64,000 nt of DNA from Novosphingobium sp. ZN18A2 (GTDB taxonomy: Bacteria > Pseudomonadota > Alphaproteobacteria > Sphingomonadales > Sphingomonadaceae): positions 806,001 through 870,000 of the forward strand of contig NZ_CP136651.1 of the NCBI RefSeq assembly GCF_036784765.1, given 5' to 3'. Under the pieces are notes generated by a model, which was not told the DNA's origin, searched no databases, and was given only the letters and a program-made list of their open reading frames with translations. The position numbers were made by a program, and so were the translations under genes. Positions 16,148 through 26,143 of the stretch are shown one piece after another (position 1 is the stretch's first letter; each line of letters begins with the position of its first letter).

Positions 16148-16648
16148 TTACTTCTTGCGGCCGAAATCGACCGTGACGACGTTCGACCCGTCCTCGCTTT
16201 CAACGTTCGGGCGTTCGCGCTGTTCCGGGGAATCGTTTTCCGCATCGTCGTGTGGTTCGGGCTCACCCTCTGCGGAAACGGCCTGGAATTGCAGCCCGAA
16301 GTCCACCGCCGGATCGACGAAGGCGGTGATCGCGGAGAAGGGAATCACCAGCGTTTCGGCCTTCTGGTTGAAGCTCAGCCCCACCGAAAAGCCTTCTTCG
16401 TCCACCTTCAGATCCCAGAACTTGTTCTGCAGGACGATGGTCATCTCGTCCGGGAACCTTTCGCGCAGCGATGCGGGAATGTCCACGCCGGGCGCGCCCG
16501 TCTTGAAGGTTATGTAGAAATGGTGGTTGCCGGGAAGCGTGCCGCCCGAGGTTTGAACCTCTCCCAGCACGCGGCCGACCACCGCGCGCAGGGCTTCCTG
16601 CACGATCTCGTCATAAGGGATCAGGCTGTCGGGCGTTGTATCATCCAT
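16148..16648 (-). CDS. sspB: ClpXP adaptor SspB (alpha type)
   Basis: A 166-residue SspB-like adaptor, which binds ssrA-tagged peptides and delivers them to ClpXP. The N-terminal domain (YDEIVQEALRAVVGRVL to GLSFNQKAETLVIPFSAITAFVDP) has the compact SspB fold, including HHFYITFKTGAPGVDIP and FWDLKVDEEGFSVGLSF. It is followed by an acidic, disordered linker (EPHDDAENDSPEQRE) and a short C-terminal tail VVTVDFGRKK, which matches the ClpX-docking peptide position. In Caulobacter the alpha SspB uses the same layout. Divergent from hisB with 116 nt between. Confidence 0.88.
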   Translation of the reverse strand: MDDTTPDSLIPYDEIVQEALRAVVGRVLGEVQTSGGTLPGNHHFYITFKTGAPGVDIPASLRERFPDEMTIVLQNKFWDLKVDEEGFSVGLSFNQKAETLVIPFSAITAFVDPAVDFGLQFQAVSAEGEPEPHDDAENDSPEQRERPNVESEDGSNVVTVDFGRKK

Positions 16649-16764
16649 CGGTTGAACGATTGGCCGAGCCGCGCGGAACGGTCAAGGGGGAAGCGGCGTT
16701 CCCGGTGCCACGGCCAGCGCACCGCCGCTTGCACGCACGCGGCTTGAGCGTATAGGCGCATTCC

Positions 16765-17358
16765 ATGCGCACCGGCACGATCACTCGCAAGACCGCCGAA
16801 ACCGACATCGCGGTGTCGGTCAACCTGGATGGAACCGGAACCTATTCGGTCTCTACCGGGATCGGGTTCCTCGATCACATGATCGAACAGTTCAGCCGCC
16901 ATTCGCTGATCGATATCGAATGCCGGGTGAACGGCGACCTCCACGTGGACCAGCATCACACCACCGAAGACAGCGCCATCGCCATCGGCCAGGCGATTGC
17001 GCAGGCGTTGGGCGACAAGCGCGGCATCGTGCGGTACGGCAGCGCCTATTCGCCGATGGACGAGGCGCTGGCGCGCGTCGCGCTCGACATATCGGGCCGT
17101 CCGATCCTGGTGTGGAAGATGGAATTCACCCAGCCGCGCCTTGGCGAGATGGATACGGAGCTGTTCGAACACTGGTTCCAGTCGGTCGCCCAGGCCGCCG
17201 GCATCACGCTGCACATCGAAACGCTCTATGGCCAGAACAACCACCACATGATTGAGGGCATCTACAAGGGCTTCGCCCGCGCGATGCGCCAGGCGGTGGA
17301 GATCGATCCGCGCAAGGCGGATGCGGTGCCATCCACCAAGGGGCAGCTTGGCGGCTGA
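16765..17358 (+). CDS. hisB: Imidazoleglycerol-phosphate dehydratase
   Basis: A 197-residue monofunctional HisB, catalysing step six of histidine synthesis (IGP to imidazole-acetol phosphate). The metal-binding [14 protein letters not shown] and [19 protein letters not shown] segments each carry the paired histidines for the di-manganese site. The length matches bacterial single-domain HisB without the phosphatase part. It heads the run hisB-H-A-F; hisH starts 1 nt after the stop. The RBS is weak (CGCATTCC before ATG), and the divergent sspB is 116 nt away, leaving that space for both promoters. Confidence 0.95.
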   Translation: MRTGTITRKTAETDIAVSVNLDGTGTYSVSTGIGFLDHMIEQFSRHSLIDIECRVNGDLHVDQHHTTEDSAIAIGQAIAQALGDKRGIVRYGSAYSPMDEALARVALDISGRPILVWKMEFTQPRLGEMDTELFEHWFQSVAQAAGITLHIETLYGQNNHHMIEGIYKGFARAMRQAVEIDPRKADAVPSTKGQLGG

Positions 17359-17359
17359 C

Positions 17360-17989
17360 ATGACCGAAACGGTTGCCCTGATAGACTATGGCGCGGGCAA
17401 CTTGCGCTCTGTCGCCAATGCGCTGCGCGTGGCGGGTGCGCGCAGCGTGGCGGTCACAAGCGACCCGGGTGTGGTGCGCGCGGCGGACCGCGTCGTGTTG
17501 CCCGGCGTCGGCGCGTTCAAGGCGTGCATCGATGCGCTGCGCGCGATCCCGCACATGGTCGATGCGATGGAAGAGCGGGTGTTCGTGGGCGGCGCGCCGT
17601 TCCTTGGCGTCTGCGTGGGGATGCAGCTTCTGGCGGATCGCGGGCTGGAACATGGCGTGACCGAAGGGCTCGGCTGGATCGGCGGCGAGGTGCAGGCGAT
17701 CGAGCGCACCGACCCGGCGATCAAGATTCCGCACATGGGCTGGAACGACGTGGCGCCGATGCACCATTCGGACGGCGCGCGGCTGATTGAACCGGGCGAG
17801 GCCTATTTCCTCCATTCCTATCACTTCGTCGCCGAAGACGGGCACCATGTCGCCGCGATGACCGACCACGGCGGCGGGCTTGTCGCGGCGGTGGCGCGCG
17901 ACAACGTGCTGGGCGTTCAGTTCCATCCGGAGAAGAGCCAGGAATACGGCCTGTCGCTGCTCTCCCGCTTCCTTGAATGGAAACCCTAG
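17360..17989 (+). CDS. hisH: Imidazole glycerol phosphate synthase, glutaminase subunit
   Basis: A 209-residue class I glutamine amidotransferase that supplies ammonia to HisF. The nucleophile elbow GVCVGMQLL carries the catalytic Cys, with the His and Glu in VQFHPEKSQ completing the triad; DYGAGNLRSV and LPGVGAF match HisH. ATG 17360 begins 1 nt after the hisB stop and hisA starts directly after its TAG, so translation is tightly coupled. HisH and HisF form the IGP synthase heterodimer. Confidence 0.95.
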   Translation: MTETVALIDYGAGNLRSVANALRVAGARSVAVTSDPGVVRAADRVVLPGVGAFKACIDALRAIPHMVDAMEERVFVGGAPFLGVCVGMQLLADRGLEHGVTEGLGWIGGEVQAIERTDPAIKIPHMGWNDVAPMHHSDGARLIEPGEAYFLHSYHFVAEDGHHVAAMTDHGGGLVAAVARDNVLGVQFHPEKSQEYGLSLLSRFLEWKP

Positions 17990-18718
17990 ATGATCGTTTT
18001 CCCGGCCATTGACCTTAAGGGCGGCCAGGTCGTGCGCCTTGCCGAAGGCGATATGGCGCGGGCCACCGTCTATGGCGATAACCCCGCTGAACAGGCCATG
18101 CTGTTCTCGCAGGCCGGATCGCAGTTCCTCCACGTGGTCGATCTGGACGGTTCGTTCGCCGGCAAGGCCGAAAACCGCGAGGCGGTGGAAGCGATCCTGC
18201 AGGCATTCCCCGGCCACGTGCAGCTTGGCGGCGGCATCCGCACCCCGGAAGCGGTGGAAGGCTGGTTCGACCTTGGCGTTTCGCGCGTCGTGATGGGCAC
18301 CGCCGCGCTGAAAGACCCGCAGTTCGTGAAAGACATGGCTGCGGCTTTTCCCGGCGGGATCGTGGTGGCGGTCGACGCGAAAGACGGCATGGTGGCGACC
18401 GAAGGCTGGGCCGACGTATCGGACGTTTCGGTGGTCGACCTTGCCCGCCGGTTCGAGGATGCGGGCGTCGCCAGCCTGCTGTTCACCGACATCGGGCGCG
18501 ACGGGTTGCTGAAAGGCGTGAACATCGATGCGACGGTGGACCTCGCCCGGCAGACCGACCTGCCGGTGATCGCCAGCGGCGGGGTAAAGGGCCTGTCCGA
18601 CATCCGTATGCTGGCGCTCCACGCGGAAGAGGGGATCGAAGGCGTGATAACGGGCCGCGCGCTCTATGACGGGCGGCTGGACCTTGCGGCGGCGATTGCG
18701 ATGGCGGAGGGATCATGA
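17990..18718 (+). CDS. hisA: ProFAR isomerase
   Basis: A 242-residue (beta-alpha)8 barrel that isomerises ProFAR to PRFAR. Catalytic Asp8 is in [12 protein letters not shown], the second acid is in [14 protein letters not shown], and phosphate-binding loops appear as [10 protein letters not shown] and [10 protein letters not shown]. It starts immediately after hisH and overlaps hisF by 4 nt (ATGA), typical of a translationally coupled operon. Confidence 0.95.
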   Translation: MIVFPAIDLKGGQVVRLAEGDMARATVYGDNPAEQAMLFSQAGSQFLHVVDLDGSFAGKAENREAVEAILQAFPGHVQLGGGIRTPEAVEGWFDLGVSRVVMGTAALKDPQFVKDMAAAFPGGIVVAVDAKDGMVATEGWADVSDVSVVDLARRFEDAGVASLLFTDIGRDGLLKGVNIDATVDLARQTDLPVIASGGVKGLSDIRMLALHAEEGIEGVITGRALYDGRLDLAAAIAMAEGS

Positions 18719-19476
18719 CCGTCCGCGTCCGCGTCATCCCCTGTCTCGACGTCGCCAATGGCCGCGTGGTGAAGGGCGTGAACTTCGTCGACCTGAAGGA
18801 CGCGGGCGATCCTGTGGAGCAGGCGCGCGCCTATGACGCGGCGGGCGCGGACGAGTTGTGTTTCCTTGACATTACCGCCAGCCACGAAGCGCGCGGCACG
18901 CTGCTGGATGTGGTCGCGCGCACGGCAGAGGTGTGCTTCATGCCGCTTACCGTCGGCGGCGGTGTGCGCAGCGCGGAAGATGCGCGTACGTTGCTGCTGG
19001 CAGGTGCGGACAAGGTGGCGGTGAACAGCGCCGCGGTCGCCCGGCCCGAACTGGTGGGCGATATCGCCGCGCGCTTCGGCAGCCAGTGCGTGGTCGGTTC
19101 GGTCGACGCGCGGCGCACCGGCGAGGGGAAGTGGGAAATCTTCACCCACGGCGGGCGCAAGCCCACGGGCGTCGATGCGCTGGAACACGCGAGGAAGCTG
19201 GCCGAGCTTGGCGCGGGCGAACTGCTCGTCACCTCGATGGACGGCGACGGAACGCAGGGCGGATACGATCTGGACCTTACCCGCACCATTGCCGACGCGG
19301 TTTCCGTGCCGGTGATCGCCAGCGGCGGGGTCGGCAACCTGCAGCACCTTGTCGAAGGGGTGAGCAAGGGGCACGCCAGCGCGGTTCTGGCCGCATCGAT
19401 CTTCCATTTCGGCACGCATTCGATTGCCGATGCGCACGCGGCCCTGCGCGCGGCGGGAATATCCGCGCGCGGCTGA
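18715..19476 (+). CDS. hisF: Imidazole glycerol phosphate synthase, cyclase subunit
   Basis: A 253-residue (beta-alpha)8 barrel that converts PRFAR plus ammonia to IGP and AICAR. Catalytic Asp is in [15 protein letters not shown] and the second in [13 protein letters not shown]. Phosphate loops are [10 protein letters not shown] and [10 protein letters not shown]. It overlaps hisA by 4 nt. After its stop the operon opens into a 168-nt noncoding gap and a PEP-CTERM mini-gene before hisE. Confidence 0.95.
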   Translation: MTVRVRVIPCLDVANGRVVKGVNFVDLKDAGDPVEQARAYDAAGADELCFLDITASHEARGTLLDVVARTAEVCFMPLTVGGGVRSAEDARTLLLAGADKVAVNSAAVARPELVGDIAARFGSQCVVGSVDARRTGEGKWEIFTHGGRKPTGVDALEHARKLAELGAGELLVTSMDGDGTQGGYDLDLTRTIADAVSVPVIASGGVGNLQHLVEGVSKGHASAVLAASIFHFGTHSIADAHAALRAAGISARG

Positions 19477-19644
19477 CGCGATGACCGGCTGTTGGGGCGA
19501 CGAGTCCGGGGTCGGGAGTCGGAAAACCTTACAAAGTCAGTGATTTCACGCCTTGCGTTAACCATGCTGTCGCGTCTGTGCGGCCCGTCACAGCGCGTTG
19601 GCACCGCGTTTGCTTAACCCTTTGCATAACCTGCAATAAGCCGG

Positions 19645-19830
19645 ATGCACATCATGGTCGCGCGCACAATTGCTGCTTTCTTCGCTATGGCTCTTGCGCT
19701 TCTTGCCGTGCCGGCTCTGGCGGGGACGGGCGGCAGCATTGCGGTGCCCGAACCCACCGACCTTGCGCTGTTCGCCCTTGGCGTGATCGGGCTGATCGTG
19801 GGGCGGCGCTTCGCAACCAGGCGCGATTGA
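19645..19830 (+). CDS. Mini-protein with PEP-CTERM sorting signal
   Basis: A 61-residue protein made of little except targeting signals. Residues 1-26 are a Sec signal peptide (cleavage after AVPALA). Then come eight residues (GTGGSIAV) and a PEP-CTERM-type tail: PEP at 35-37, a hydrophobic helix TDLALFALGVIGLIVG (38-53) and the basic end RRFATRRD. PEP-CTERM tails are normally cut by exosortase, leaving the protein surface-attached or released; after both cuts almost nothing would remain here. ATG 19645 or ATG 19654 may be the start. It lies between hisF and hisE; no exosortase is in the window. Confidence 0.7.
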   Translation: MHIMVARTIAAFFAMALALLAVPALAGTGGSIAVPEPTDLALFALGVIGLIVGRRFATRRD

Positions 19831-19867
19831 CTTGACCGCGCCAGCGCTGCGGGCCATGCCGCGCCGC

Positions 19868-20194
19868 ATGGATCACGCGGCCACCCTTTCCCGTCTGGAA
19901 GCCACGATAGCAGAGCGGCTGAAGGCGGACCCTTCCACCAGTTATGTCGCGAAGCTCCACGCGAAGGGCGTGGGCAAGATCGCGCAGAAGGTGGGTGAGG
20001 AAGCGGTGGAAACGGTGATCGCCGCGCTTTCCGGCACAGAGGCGGACCTGGCGTGCGAAGCGGCGGACCTTGTGTTCCACCTGATGGTGCTGCTTGGCGA
20101 AAAGGGCGTGCCCTTCGATGCCGTGCTGGCCGAACTCGAACGCCGCGAAGGGACCAGCGGGATTGCCGAAAAGGCGGCCCGTCCCAAGGACTGA
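19868..20194 (+). CDS. hisE: Phosphoribosyl-ATP pyrophosphatase
   Basis: A 108-residue MazG-like pyrophosphohydrolase of histidine synthesis step two (PR-ATP to PR-AMP). The four-helix bundle holds KIAQKVGEEAVETVIAAL and EAADLVFHLMVLL, with the acidic ExxE...ExxD residues that bind magnesium. It is the single-domain form, so hisI should be elsewhere. The start is uncertain: ATG 19868 gives the usual MDHAATLSRLE N-terminus, while ATG 19856 and TTG 19832 are in frame upstream. The HIT gene starts 25 nt after its stop. Confidence 0.93.
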   Translation: MDHAATLSRLEATIAERLKADPSTSYVAKLHAKGVGKIAQKVGEEAVETVIAALSGTEADLACEAADLVFHLMVLLGEKGVPFDAVLAELERREGTSGIAEKAARPKD

Positions 20195-20219
20195 ACTGCA
20201 AAGGAAAGGCGCAAGGACC

Positions 20220-20597
20220 ATGCCCGTCGACGCGACGCTGCCCTATGACGACCAGAACATTTTCGCGAAAATCCTGCGCGGCGAGATTCCCAACAAGACC
20301 GTTTACGAAGACGAATGGGCGCTCGCCTTCCATGACATCAACCCCCAGGCGCCCACGCATATCCTGGTGATCCCCAAGGGCGCCTATGTCAGCTGGGACG
20401 ATTTTTCGGCCAGGGCCGGCGATGCGGAAATCGCCGGGTTCGTGCGCGCGGTGGGCAAGGTCGCGCGCGACGCCGGACACGTGAACCCCGGCTATCGCCT
20501 GCTTGCCAACACCGGGCCGGACAGCCACCAGGAAGTGCCGCACCTGCACGTCCATATCTTTGCCGGAAGGCCGCTCGGCCCGATGCTCGCGCGCTGA
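20220..20597 (+). CDS. HIT-family (HinT-like) nucleotide hydrolase
   Basis: A 125-residue histidine-triad protein. The HxHxHxx motif is HLHVHIF near the C-terminus, with upstream landmarks IFAKILRGEIPNKTVYED and FHDINPQAPTHILVIPK. HinT enzymes hydrolyse AMP-lysine or nucleoside phosphoramidates, including aminoacyl adenylates. AAAGGAAAGG before ATG 20220 provides the RBS and the gene follows hisE by 25 nt, a common arrangement in alphaproteobacteria. Cytoplasmic. Confidence 0.93.
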   Translation: MPVDATLPYDDQNIFAKILRGEIPNKTVYEDEWALAFHDINPQAPTHILVIPKGAYVSWDDFSARAGDAEIAGFVRAVGKVARDAGHVNPGYRLLANTGPDSHQEVPHLHVHIFAGRPLGPMLAR

Positions 20598-20716
20598 ACC
20601 GGACGGCCCGCGCGGGCTCACGCGGGCCATCCATGGGATGAAACGCTTCGCACGTGGGGGAAAGCGTGATCGCGCGCTTGCCCGGTGAGTCCCCGCGCGG
20701 CTAGAAGTCGCCGCCG

Positions 20717-21240
20717 ATGCAGTTTCCCGATCCTCCCAGCGGCCGGTTCGACGGCGCCCGCCACCTGTTCCCGGTGCGCGCCTATTTCGAGGATACCGAC
20801 CTGTCCGGCGTCGTCTATCACGCCAACTACCTTCGCTGGTTCGAACGCGCGCGGTCCGACATGCTGCGCCTGCTGGGCATTGACCAGCGCGCCGCGCAGG
20901 AAGCGGGCGAGGGCGCCTATGCGGTTACCGAACTTGCGATCCGCTATCTGCGCCCGGCCAGGCTGGATGACGCGGTGGGCATCGAAAGCGTAACCACCGA
21001 AATCGCCGCCGCTTCGTGCCGCATCCGCCAGCGTGCGTTCAGGGACGGCGTGCTTCTTGCCGAAGCGAACGTGCGCGCCGCGTTCGTTGCCCCTTCGGGC
21101 CGACCCCGCCGCCAGCCCGGCGCGTGGGTGGAGGCCTTCCGCTCCGTCCTTGCCGATCCTGCCGACCTGGCCAACCCCGCCGAAACAGCCAACCCCGCCG
21201 AAACAGCCAACCCCGCCGAAACAGAAAGCCCGCCCCCCGC

Positions 21241-21244
<4 letters not shown>
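20717..21244 (+). CDS. ybgC: Tol-Pal-associated acyl-CoA thioesterase YbgC
   Basis: A 175-residue hot-dog-fold thioesterase that heads the Tol-Pal operon. The active-site segment is YFEDTDLSGVVYHANYLRWF with the catalytic Asp and the substrate-contacting His/Tyr. The body ends near residue 145; the last 30 residues are an added tail containing three copies of ANPAET, encoded by three perfect 18-bp repeats. This makes it longer than typical YbgC proteins (about 130-150). Its stop overlaps the tolQ start as ATGA (21241-21244), so tail length directly affects coupling distance but not frame. Confidence 0.9.
21171..21224 (+). repeat. Three perfect 18-bp tandem repeats in the ybgC 3' end
   Basis: CCAACCCCGCCGAAACAG occurs three times in a row (21171-21188, 21189-21206, 21207-21224). 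Each unit keeps the reading frame and encodes one ANPAET unit. Perfect short tandem repeats like this can gain or lose copies by slippage. Confidence 0.95.
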
Positions 21245-21945
<701 letters not shown>

Positions 21946-21949
21946 TCGC

Positions 21950-22402
<453 letters not shown>

Positions 22403-22412
22403 CGTTCACTGA

Positions 22413-23246
22413 ATGCGCGACCGGGCGGCCCCGACCTTTTCCCGAGAAGAGCGTATCGCGCTGGCGATCGCCATCGCAGCGCACGTTGCGCTGGTGGTGG
22501 CGCTTGCGCTGGGCGCGCGGGCCAGCGGGCCGATCAAGCCGCCACAGCGCATGACGGTGACGTTTTCGGATAACGTGCAGCTGAAATCGACCAGCCCCGA
22601 ACCCGATGCGCAATCGATGCCCGATGTCGCGCCCCAGCGCGGCGAGGTTCCGCCCGAACCCGAACCGCCGCTGCCCATGACCCGGCCGCAACCCGATGCG
22701 AAGCCGCAGCCGGTCCCGCCGCTCCCCCGGCCCGCGCCGACCCATGCGGCCGCGCCGAAGCCGAGGCCGCAAAGCAAGCCCGCGCCGCCGAAGAAGAAGG
22801 ACGAGCGCCCGCGCCGCCGCCCCGATGCGCCAGAGGGCGGCAGCCTGATCGGCAACGATTTCCTTCAGGGCGTGCCCGGCACGAACGCGCCCGGCACTTC
22901 GAAGAACCCGCCGGCCGACGCGATCGGTCCCGCCGTTGCGGCTTCGTTGTCCAGCGCCATCGCACGCCAGTTGAAACCGCACTGGAACGCGCCGCAGGGC
23001 GTGGATGCGGACAAGCTGGTTACCGTGCTGGCCTGGAGCATGAACAGCGACGGCTCGCTTGCCGGAAGGCCGCGCGTGGTGCGCCAGTTCGGCATCACGC
23101 CGTCCAACCGCGCACAGGCCGCGCGCCACGCCGAACTGGCGATCCGCGCGGTCGAACTGGCGGCCCCGTTCAATCTGCCGCCAAAGTACTATGATGCGTG
23201 GAAGCGCGTCGCCGAATTCCGATTCGACAGGAAGTTGTCCCAATGA
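22413..23246 (+). CDS. tolA: Tol-Pal system protein TolA
   Basis: A 277-residue TolA/TonB-like energy transducer: one N-terminal transmembrane helix (ALAIAIAAHVALVVALALGA, about 15-34), a long Pro/Lys-rich periplasmic linker (residues 60-140, PPEPEPPLPMTRPQPDAKPQ and similar), and a compact C-terminal domain (from about 165) ending in FDRKLSQ. The linker is proline-rich rather than the Ala/Lys helix of enteric TolA, as usual in alphaproteobacteria. It links the TolQR motor to TolB and Pal. Its stop overlaps the tolB start (ATGA). Confidence 0.9.
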   Translation: MRDRAAPTFSREERIALAIAIAAHVALVVALALGARASGPIKPPQRMTVTFSDNVQLKSTSPEPDAQSMPDVAPQRGEVPPEPEPPLPMTRPQPDAKPQPVPPLPRPAPTHAAAPKPRPQSKPAPPKKKDERPRRRPDAPEGGSLIGNDFLQGVPGTNAPGTSKNPPADAIGPAVAASLSSAIARQLKPHWNAPQGVDADKLVTVLAWSMNSDGSLAGRPRVVRQFGITPSNRAQAARHAELAIRAVELAAPFNLPPKYYDAWKRVAEFRFDRKLSQ

Positions 23247-24640
23247 TGGCCCGAACCGCTCTATCCGCCGCAGCCGCGATTTTTGCGCTGCTTCCCGCCG
23301 CCGCGATGGCGCAATCGACAACGGTGCCCGCATCGCAGGCGCCCGCCGCGCAGCAACCGGCCGAAACGGCGGGCGGGCTTACCGGGTCCGTCTCTGACGA
23401 GAACGCGTGGGACGATATCGGCATCGCCATTCCCGCGTTCCCTACCAACCAGTCCGTGCCCACCGCCGCGGCGGGCGGCAACACGCAGGTGCTGGGCCGC
23501 AATCTTGCGAACGTGGTTTACGACGATCTGAAGAACAACGGCCTGTTCAAGCCCGTCGGACCGGATCGTTTGCCTGCGATCGGCTTTGCTACGGTCACTT
23601 TCCCGCAGTTCGACGGGTGGCGCGCGCGCGGGGCAGACATGCTGGTGCAGGGCTTCGTGAAGGGCGGGGCCGACGGCAACCTGACCGTGGGCTGCTATCT
23701 CTACGATGTGCAACTGGGACAGGAACTGGCGCGCGAAGGCTATGTGGTAAAGCCGGCGGACTGGCGCCGCGCCGCGCACAAGTGCGCCGACATGGTCTAT
23801 TCGCGGCTGACCGGCGAAAGCCCGTTTTTCGATAGCCGCATCGCCTATATCGCGGAAACCGGGCCGAAGGGGCACCGGCGCAAGCAGCTGGCGGTGATGG
23901 ATTCGGACGGCGCCAACCACCGCTTCATCACCAACGGCCAGGCCATCGCGCTTACCCCGCGCTATTCGCCCGACTACAAGTCTATCATGTATCTCAGCTA
24001 TCTGGCCGGATCGCCCAGCATCTATGTCTATGACATCGGCACCGGCCACCAGCGCCTGCTCTATCGCACGCACAACGAAACCATCGCGCCGCGCTGGTCG
24101 CCCGATGGCAAGACGGTGCTGTTCTCCATGTCGAGCAACGGCAACACCAACATCTACAAGATGCCGTCGTCGGGCGCGGGACAGCCGGTGCAACTGACCA
24201 ACACGCCGGGCATCAACGTGGGCGGCAGCTTCTCGCCCGATGGCAGCAAGATCGTGTTCGAAAGCGACCGGTCGGGCAGCCAGCAGTGCTATGTGATGAA
24301 CGCGGACGGATCGAACCAGCACCGCATCAGCTTTTTCGGCGGCCGCTGCGCGACGCCCGAATGGAGCCCGCGCGGAGACCTGATCGCGTTCACCAACACC
24401 GCCAGCTTCCGCATCGGCGTGATGACGCCCACCGGCGGGGATGTGCGGATGCTGACCAATTCCTGGCAGGACGAAGCGCCCACCTGGTCCCCCAACGGCC
24501 GGATCATCCAGTTCTTCCGCACCCAGAAGAACACGGGCGACACGTCCATCTGGCAGGTGGACCTGACCGGGCGCAACCTGCGCCGCCTGCCCACACCCGT
24601 AGACGCTTCCGACCCTGCCTGGGGACCCGTTCTACCCTGA
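23243..24640 (+). CDS. tolB: Tol-Pal system periplasmic beta-propeller TolB
   Basis: A 465-residue periplasmic protein: Sec signal peptide (cleaved near AAAMAQ), an N-terminal alpha/beta domain, and a six-bladed propeller. The propeller repeats are visible: PRWSPDGKTVLF, GSFSPDGSKIVFES, PEWSPRGDLIAF, PTWSPNGRIIQFF. TolB binds Pal and TolA during outer-membrane constriction. ATG 23243 overlaps the tolA stop; ATG 23246 is the next codon. About 58 nt separate it from pal. Confidence 0.95.
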   Translation: MMARTALSAAAAIFALLPAAAMAQSTTVPASQAPAAQQPAETAGGLTGSVSDENAWDDIGIAIPAFPTNQSVPTAAAGGNTQVLGRNLANVVYDDLKNNGLFKPVGPDRLPAIGFATVTFPQFDGWRARGADMLVQGFVKGGADGNLTVGCYLYDVQLGQELAREGYVVKPADWRRAAHKCADMVYSRLTGESPFFDSRIAYIAETGPKGHRRKQLAVMDSDGANHRFITNGQAIALTPRYSPDYKSIMYLSYLAGSPSIYVYDIGTGHQRLLYRTHNETIAPRWSPDGKTVLFSMSSNGNTNIYKMPSSGAGQPVQLTNTPGINVGGSFSPDGSKIVFESDRSGSQQCYVMNADGSNQHRISFFGGRCATPEWSPRGDLIAFTNTASFRIGVMTPTGGDVRMLTNSWQDEAPTWSPNGRIIQFFRTQKNTGDTSIWQVDLTGRNLRRLPTPVDASDPAWGPVLP

Positions 24641-24698
24641 AGGCGTTGCCTGATGGTGCCCCCCGGCCATAGACTTTGACGCGCGAAAGGAGATCACC

Positions 24699-25223
24699 AT
24701 GCCTAACCTGCCCAATCGCCGCCTGATCCTGCTCGCATCGGCAGCCGCCGCCAGCATGGGGCTGGCCGCCTGTTCGCCCAAGCCGCCCAAGGCGCTGCCG
24801 CCCGAGCCCGGCGCAACGACGACCACGACCACGCCCGATACCACGCCTTCCGGCCCGACACCGGGCAGCCAGGCCGATTTCGTCGCCTCGGTGATGTCGG
24901 ATACGATCCACTTCGATACCGACATGTACAACATCGATCCGGCCAGCCAGCAGATCCTGTCCAGCCAGGCGCAATGGCTGGCGCGCTATCCCGGCAAGAG
25001 GATCACCGTCGAAGGGCATTGCGACGAGCGCGGCACGCGCGAATACAACCTTGCCCTGGGTGAACGCCGCGCCAATGCGGCGAAGAACTATCTTGTCAGC
25101 CTGGGTATCGCCGCCTCGCGGATCAACACCGTCAGCTACGGGAAGGAGCGGCCGATCGCGCTCGGTTCCAATCCGGCGGCATGGGCGCAGAACCGCCGTG
25201 CGGTGACCGTCACGATCCAGTAG
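24699..25223 (+). CDS. pal: Peptidoglycan-associated lipoprotein Pal
   Basis: A 174-residue outer-membrane lipoprotein. The lipobox LAAC places the acylated Cys at residue 25 after a 24-residue signal; a Thr/Pro-rich linker ([14 protein letters not shown]) follows, then the OmpA-like domain with [11 protein letters not shown] and [20 protein letters not shown], the diaminopimelate-binding motif. AAAGGAG precedes ATG 24699. It closes the Tol-Pal operon; cpoB, which commonly follows pal, is not here. Confidence 0.95.
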   Translation: MPNLPNRRLILLASAAAASMGLAACSPKPPKALPPEPGATTTTTTPDTTPSGPTPGSQADFVASVMSDTIHFDTDMYNIDPASQQILSSQAQWLARYPGKRITVEGHCDERGTREYNLALGERRANAAKNYLVSLGIAASRINTVSYGKERPIALGSNPAAWAQNRRAVTVTIQ

Positions 25224-25459
25224 GCGGTTTCACGCCCTGACGCGGCGCGGGGGACGCGGTTCGGGCTTTCGTGCCTGTCCCGCTTCCCCCGCGCGCCTGT
25301 TTGGGCCACAATAGGGCCGTGTGCCCCGGCACCCGAAAATGCCCGTTCCATTTCGACAAGCGGTGATCCCTTGGCCTGCCCGATGCCTTTCCCTGTCAAC
25401 TTCGCGCCATGCGCGGTCCATGCGCGCGCGCCGGCCAGATGCATTGCAGGGGCGATGTA

Positions 25460-25993
25460 ATGGCGCGTCAGGGACGGTCGATGGACTGGGGTTTCCCCCG
25501 CTGGCGCGGCTATGGCGCGGGGCGCGAAGCCACGCAGGTGCGCCTGTGCGACAAGGTGGGGTGTGACGAGCCGGGCGATTGCCCCGCGCCGAAGTCTCCC
25601 AACAGCCGCGAACGCTGGTATTTCTGCGAAAAGCACGCGGCGGAATACAACCGCGGCTGGAACTATTTCGAAGGGCTCGACAAGGAAGAGGCCGCCGCGC
25701 GCGAACAGAGCGAGCGGGCCGAAAGCGCGGGCTATAGCGAGGCTTCGCACTACGGCTGGGCCGGATCGGGCGACGGCACGCGCAGCCGTGACGAGATGCG
25801 CGCGCTGGACGTGCTCGGCCTGGAAGCGGACGCGACGTTCGACGACGTGCGCAAGGCGTGGCGCACGAAGGCCAAGGAAGTCCACCCCGACGTGCGACCG
25901 GGAGACGCGGAAGCCGCCAAGGCCTTCCAGACGCTGCAACTGGCCTACGAAGTGCTGCGCGCCGCCGAGGAACGGCGCGAGTGGAAGGGGTAG
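25460..25993 (+). CDS. J-domain protein with N-terminal Cys cluster
   Basis: A 177-residue protein with a C-terminal J domain (about 114-175) that includes HPD at 142-144 (EVHPDVRPGD), the part that stimulates DnaK. The N-terminal half carries Cys30, Cys35, Cys41, Cys56 and His59 (CDKVGCDEPGDC...CEKH), a likely zinc site, and WNYFEGLDKEE. This layout is shared by a small alphaproteobacterial family whose clients are not known. The start ATG 25460 is preceded by AGGGGCG; ATG 25481 (MDWGFPRWRG) is possible. It occupies the position after pal. Confidence 0.8.
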   Translation: MARQGRSMDWGFPRWRGYGAGREATQVRLCDKVGCDEPGDCPAPKSPNSRERWYFCEKHAAEYNRGWNYFEGLDKEEAAAREQSERAESAGYSEASHYGWAGSGDGTRSRDEMRALDVLGLEADATFDDVRKAWRTKAKEVHPDVRPGDAEAAKAFQTLQLAYEVLRAAEERREWKG

Positions 25994-26143
25994 GGGCTCT
26001 CCCGGCCCGGCCCCGGCCTGCGTTCTTGCGCATATTCGCATAAAATGGTCCAATCCGGTGCGGGCCGGCACAGGCTGGCCGCACCCGTGGAACACCGCAT
26101 GGCCGAGTCGCGGCACGCGCGGACCATGAAGGGGAGAGGGCAG

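Noticed and set aside
19560..19644. CtrA-like TTAA boxes upstream of the PEP-CTERM mini-gene
   Set aside because: TTAACC occurs twice but not in the TTAA-N7-TTAA spacing; the match is too weak.
21171..21224. CRISPR-like repeats
   Set aside because: The 18-bp units are directly adjacent without spacers and in frame within ybgC; no cas genes are present.
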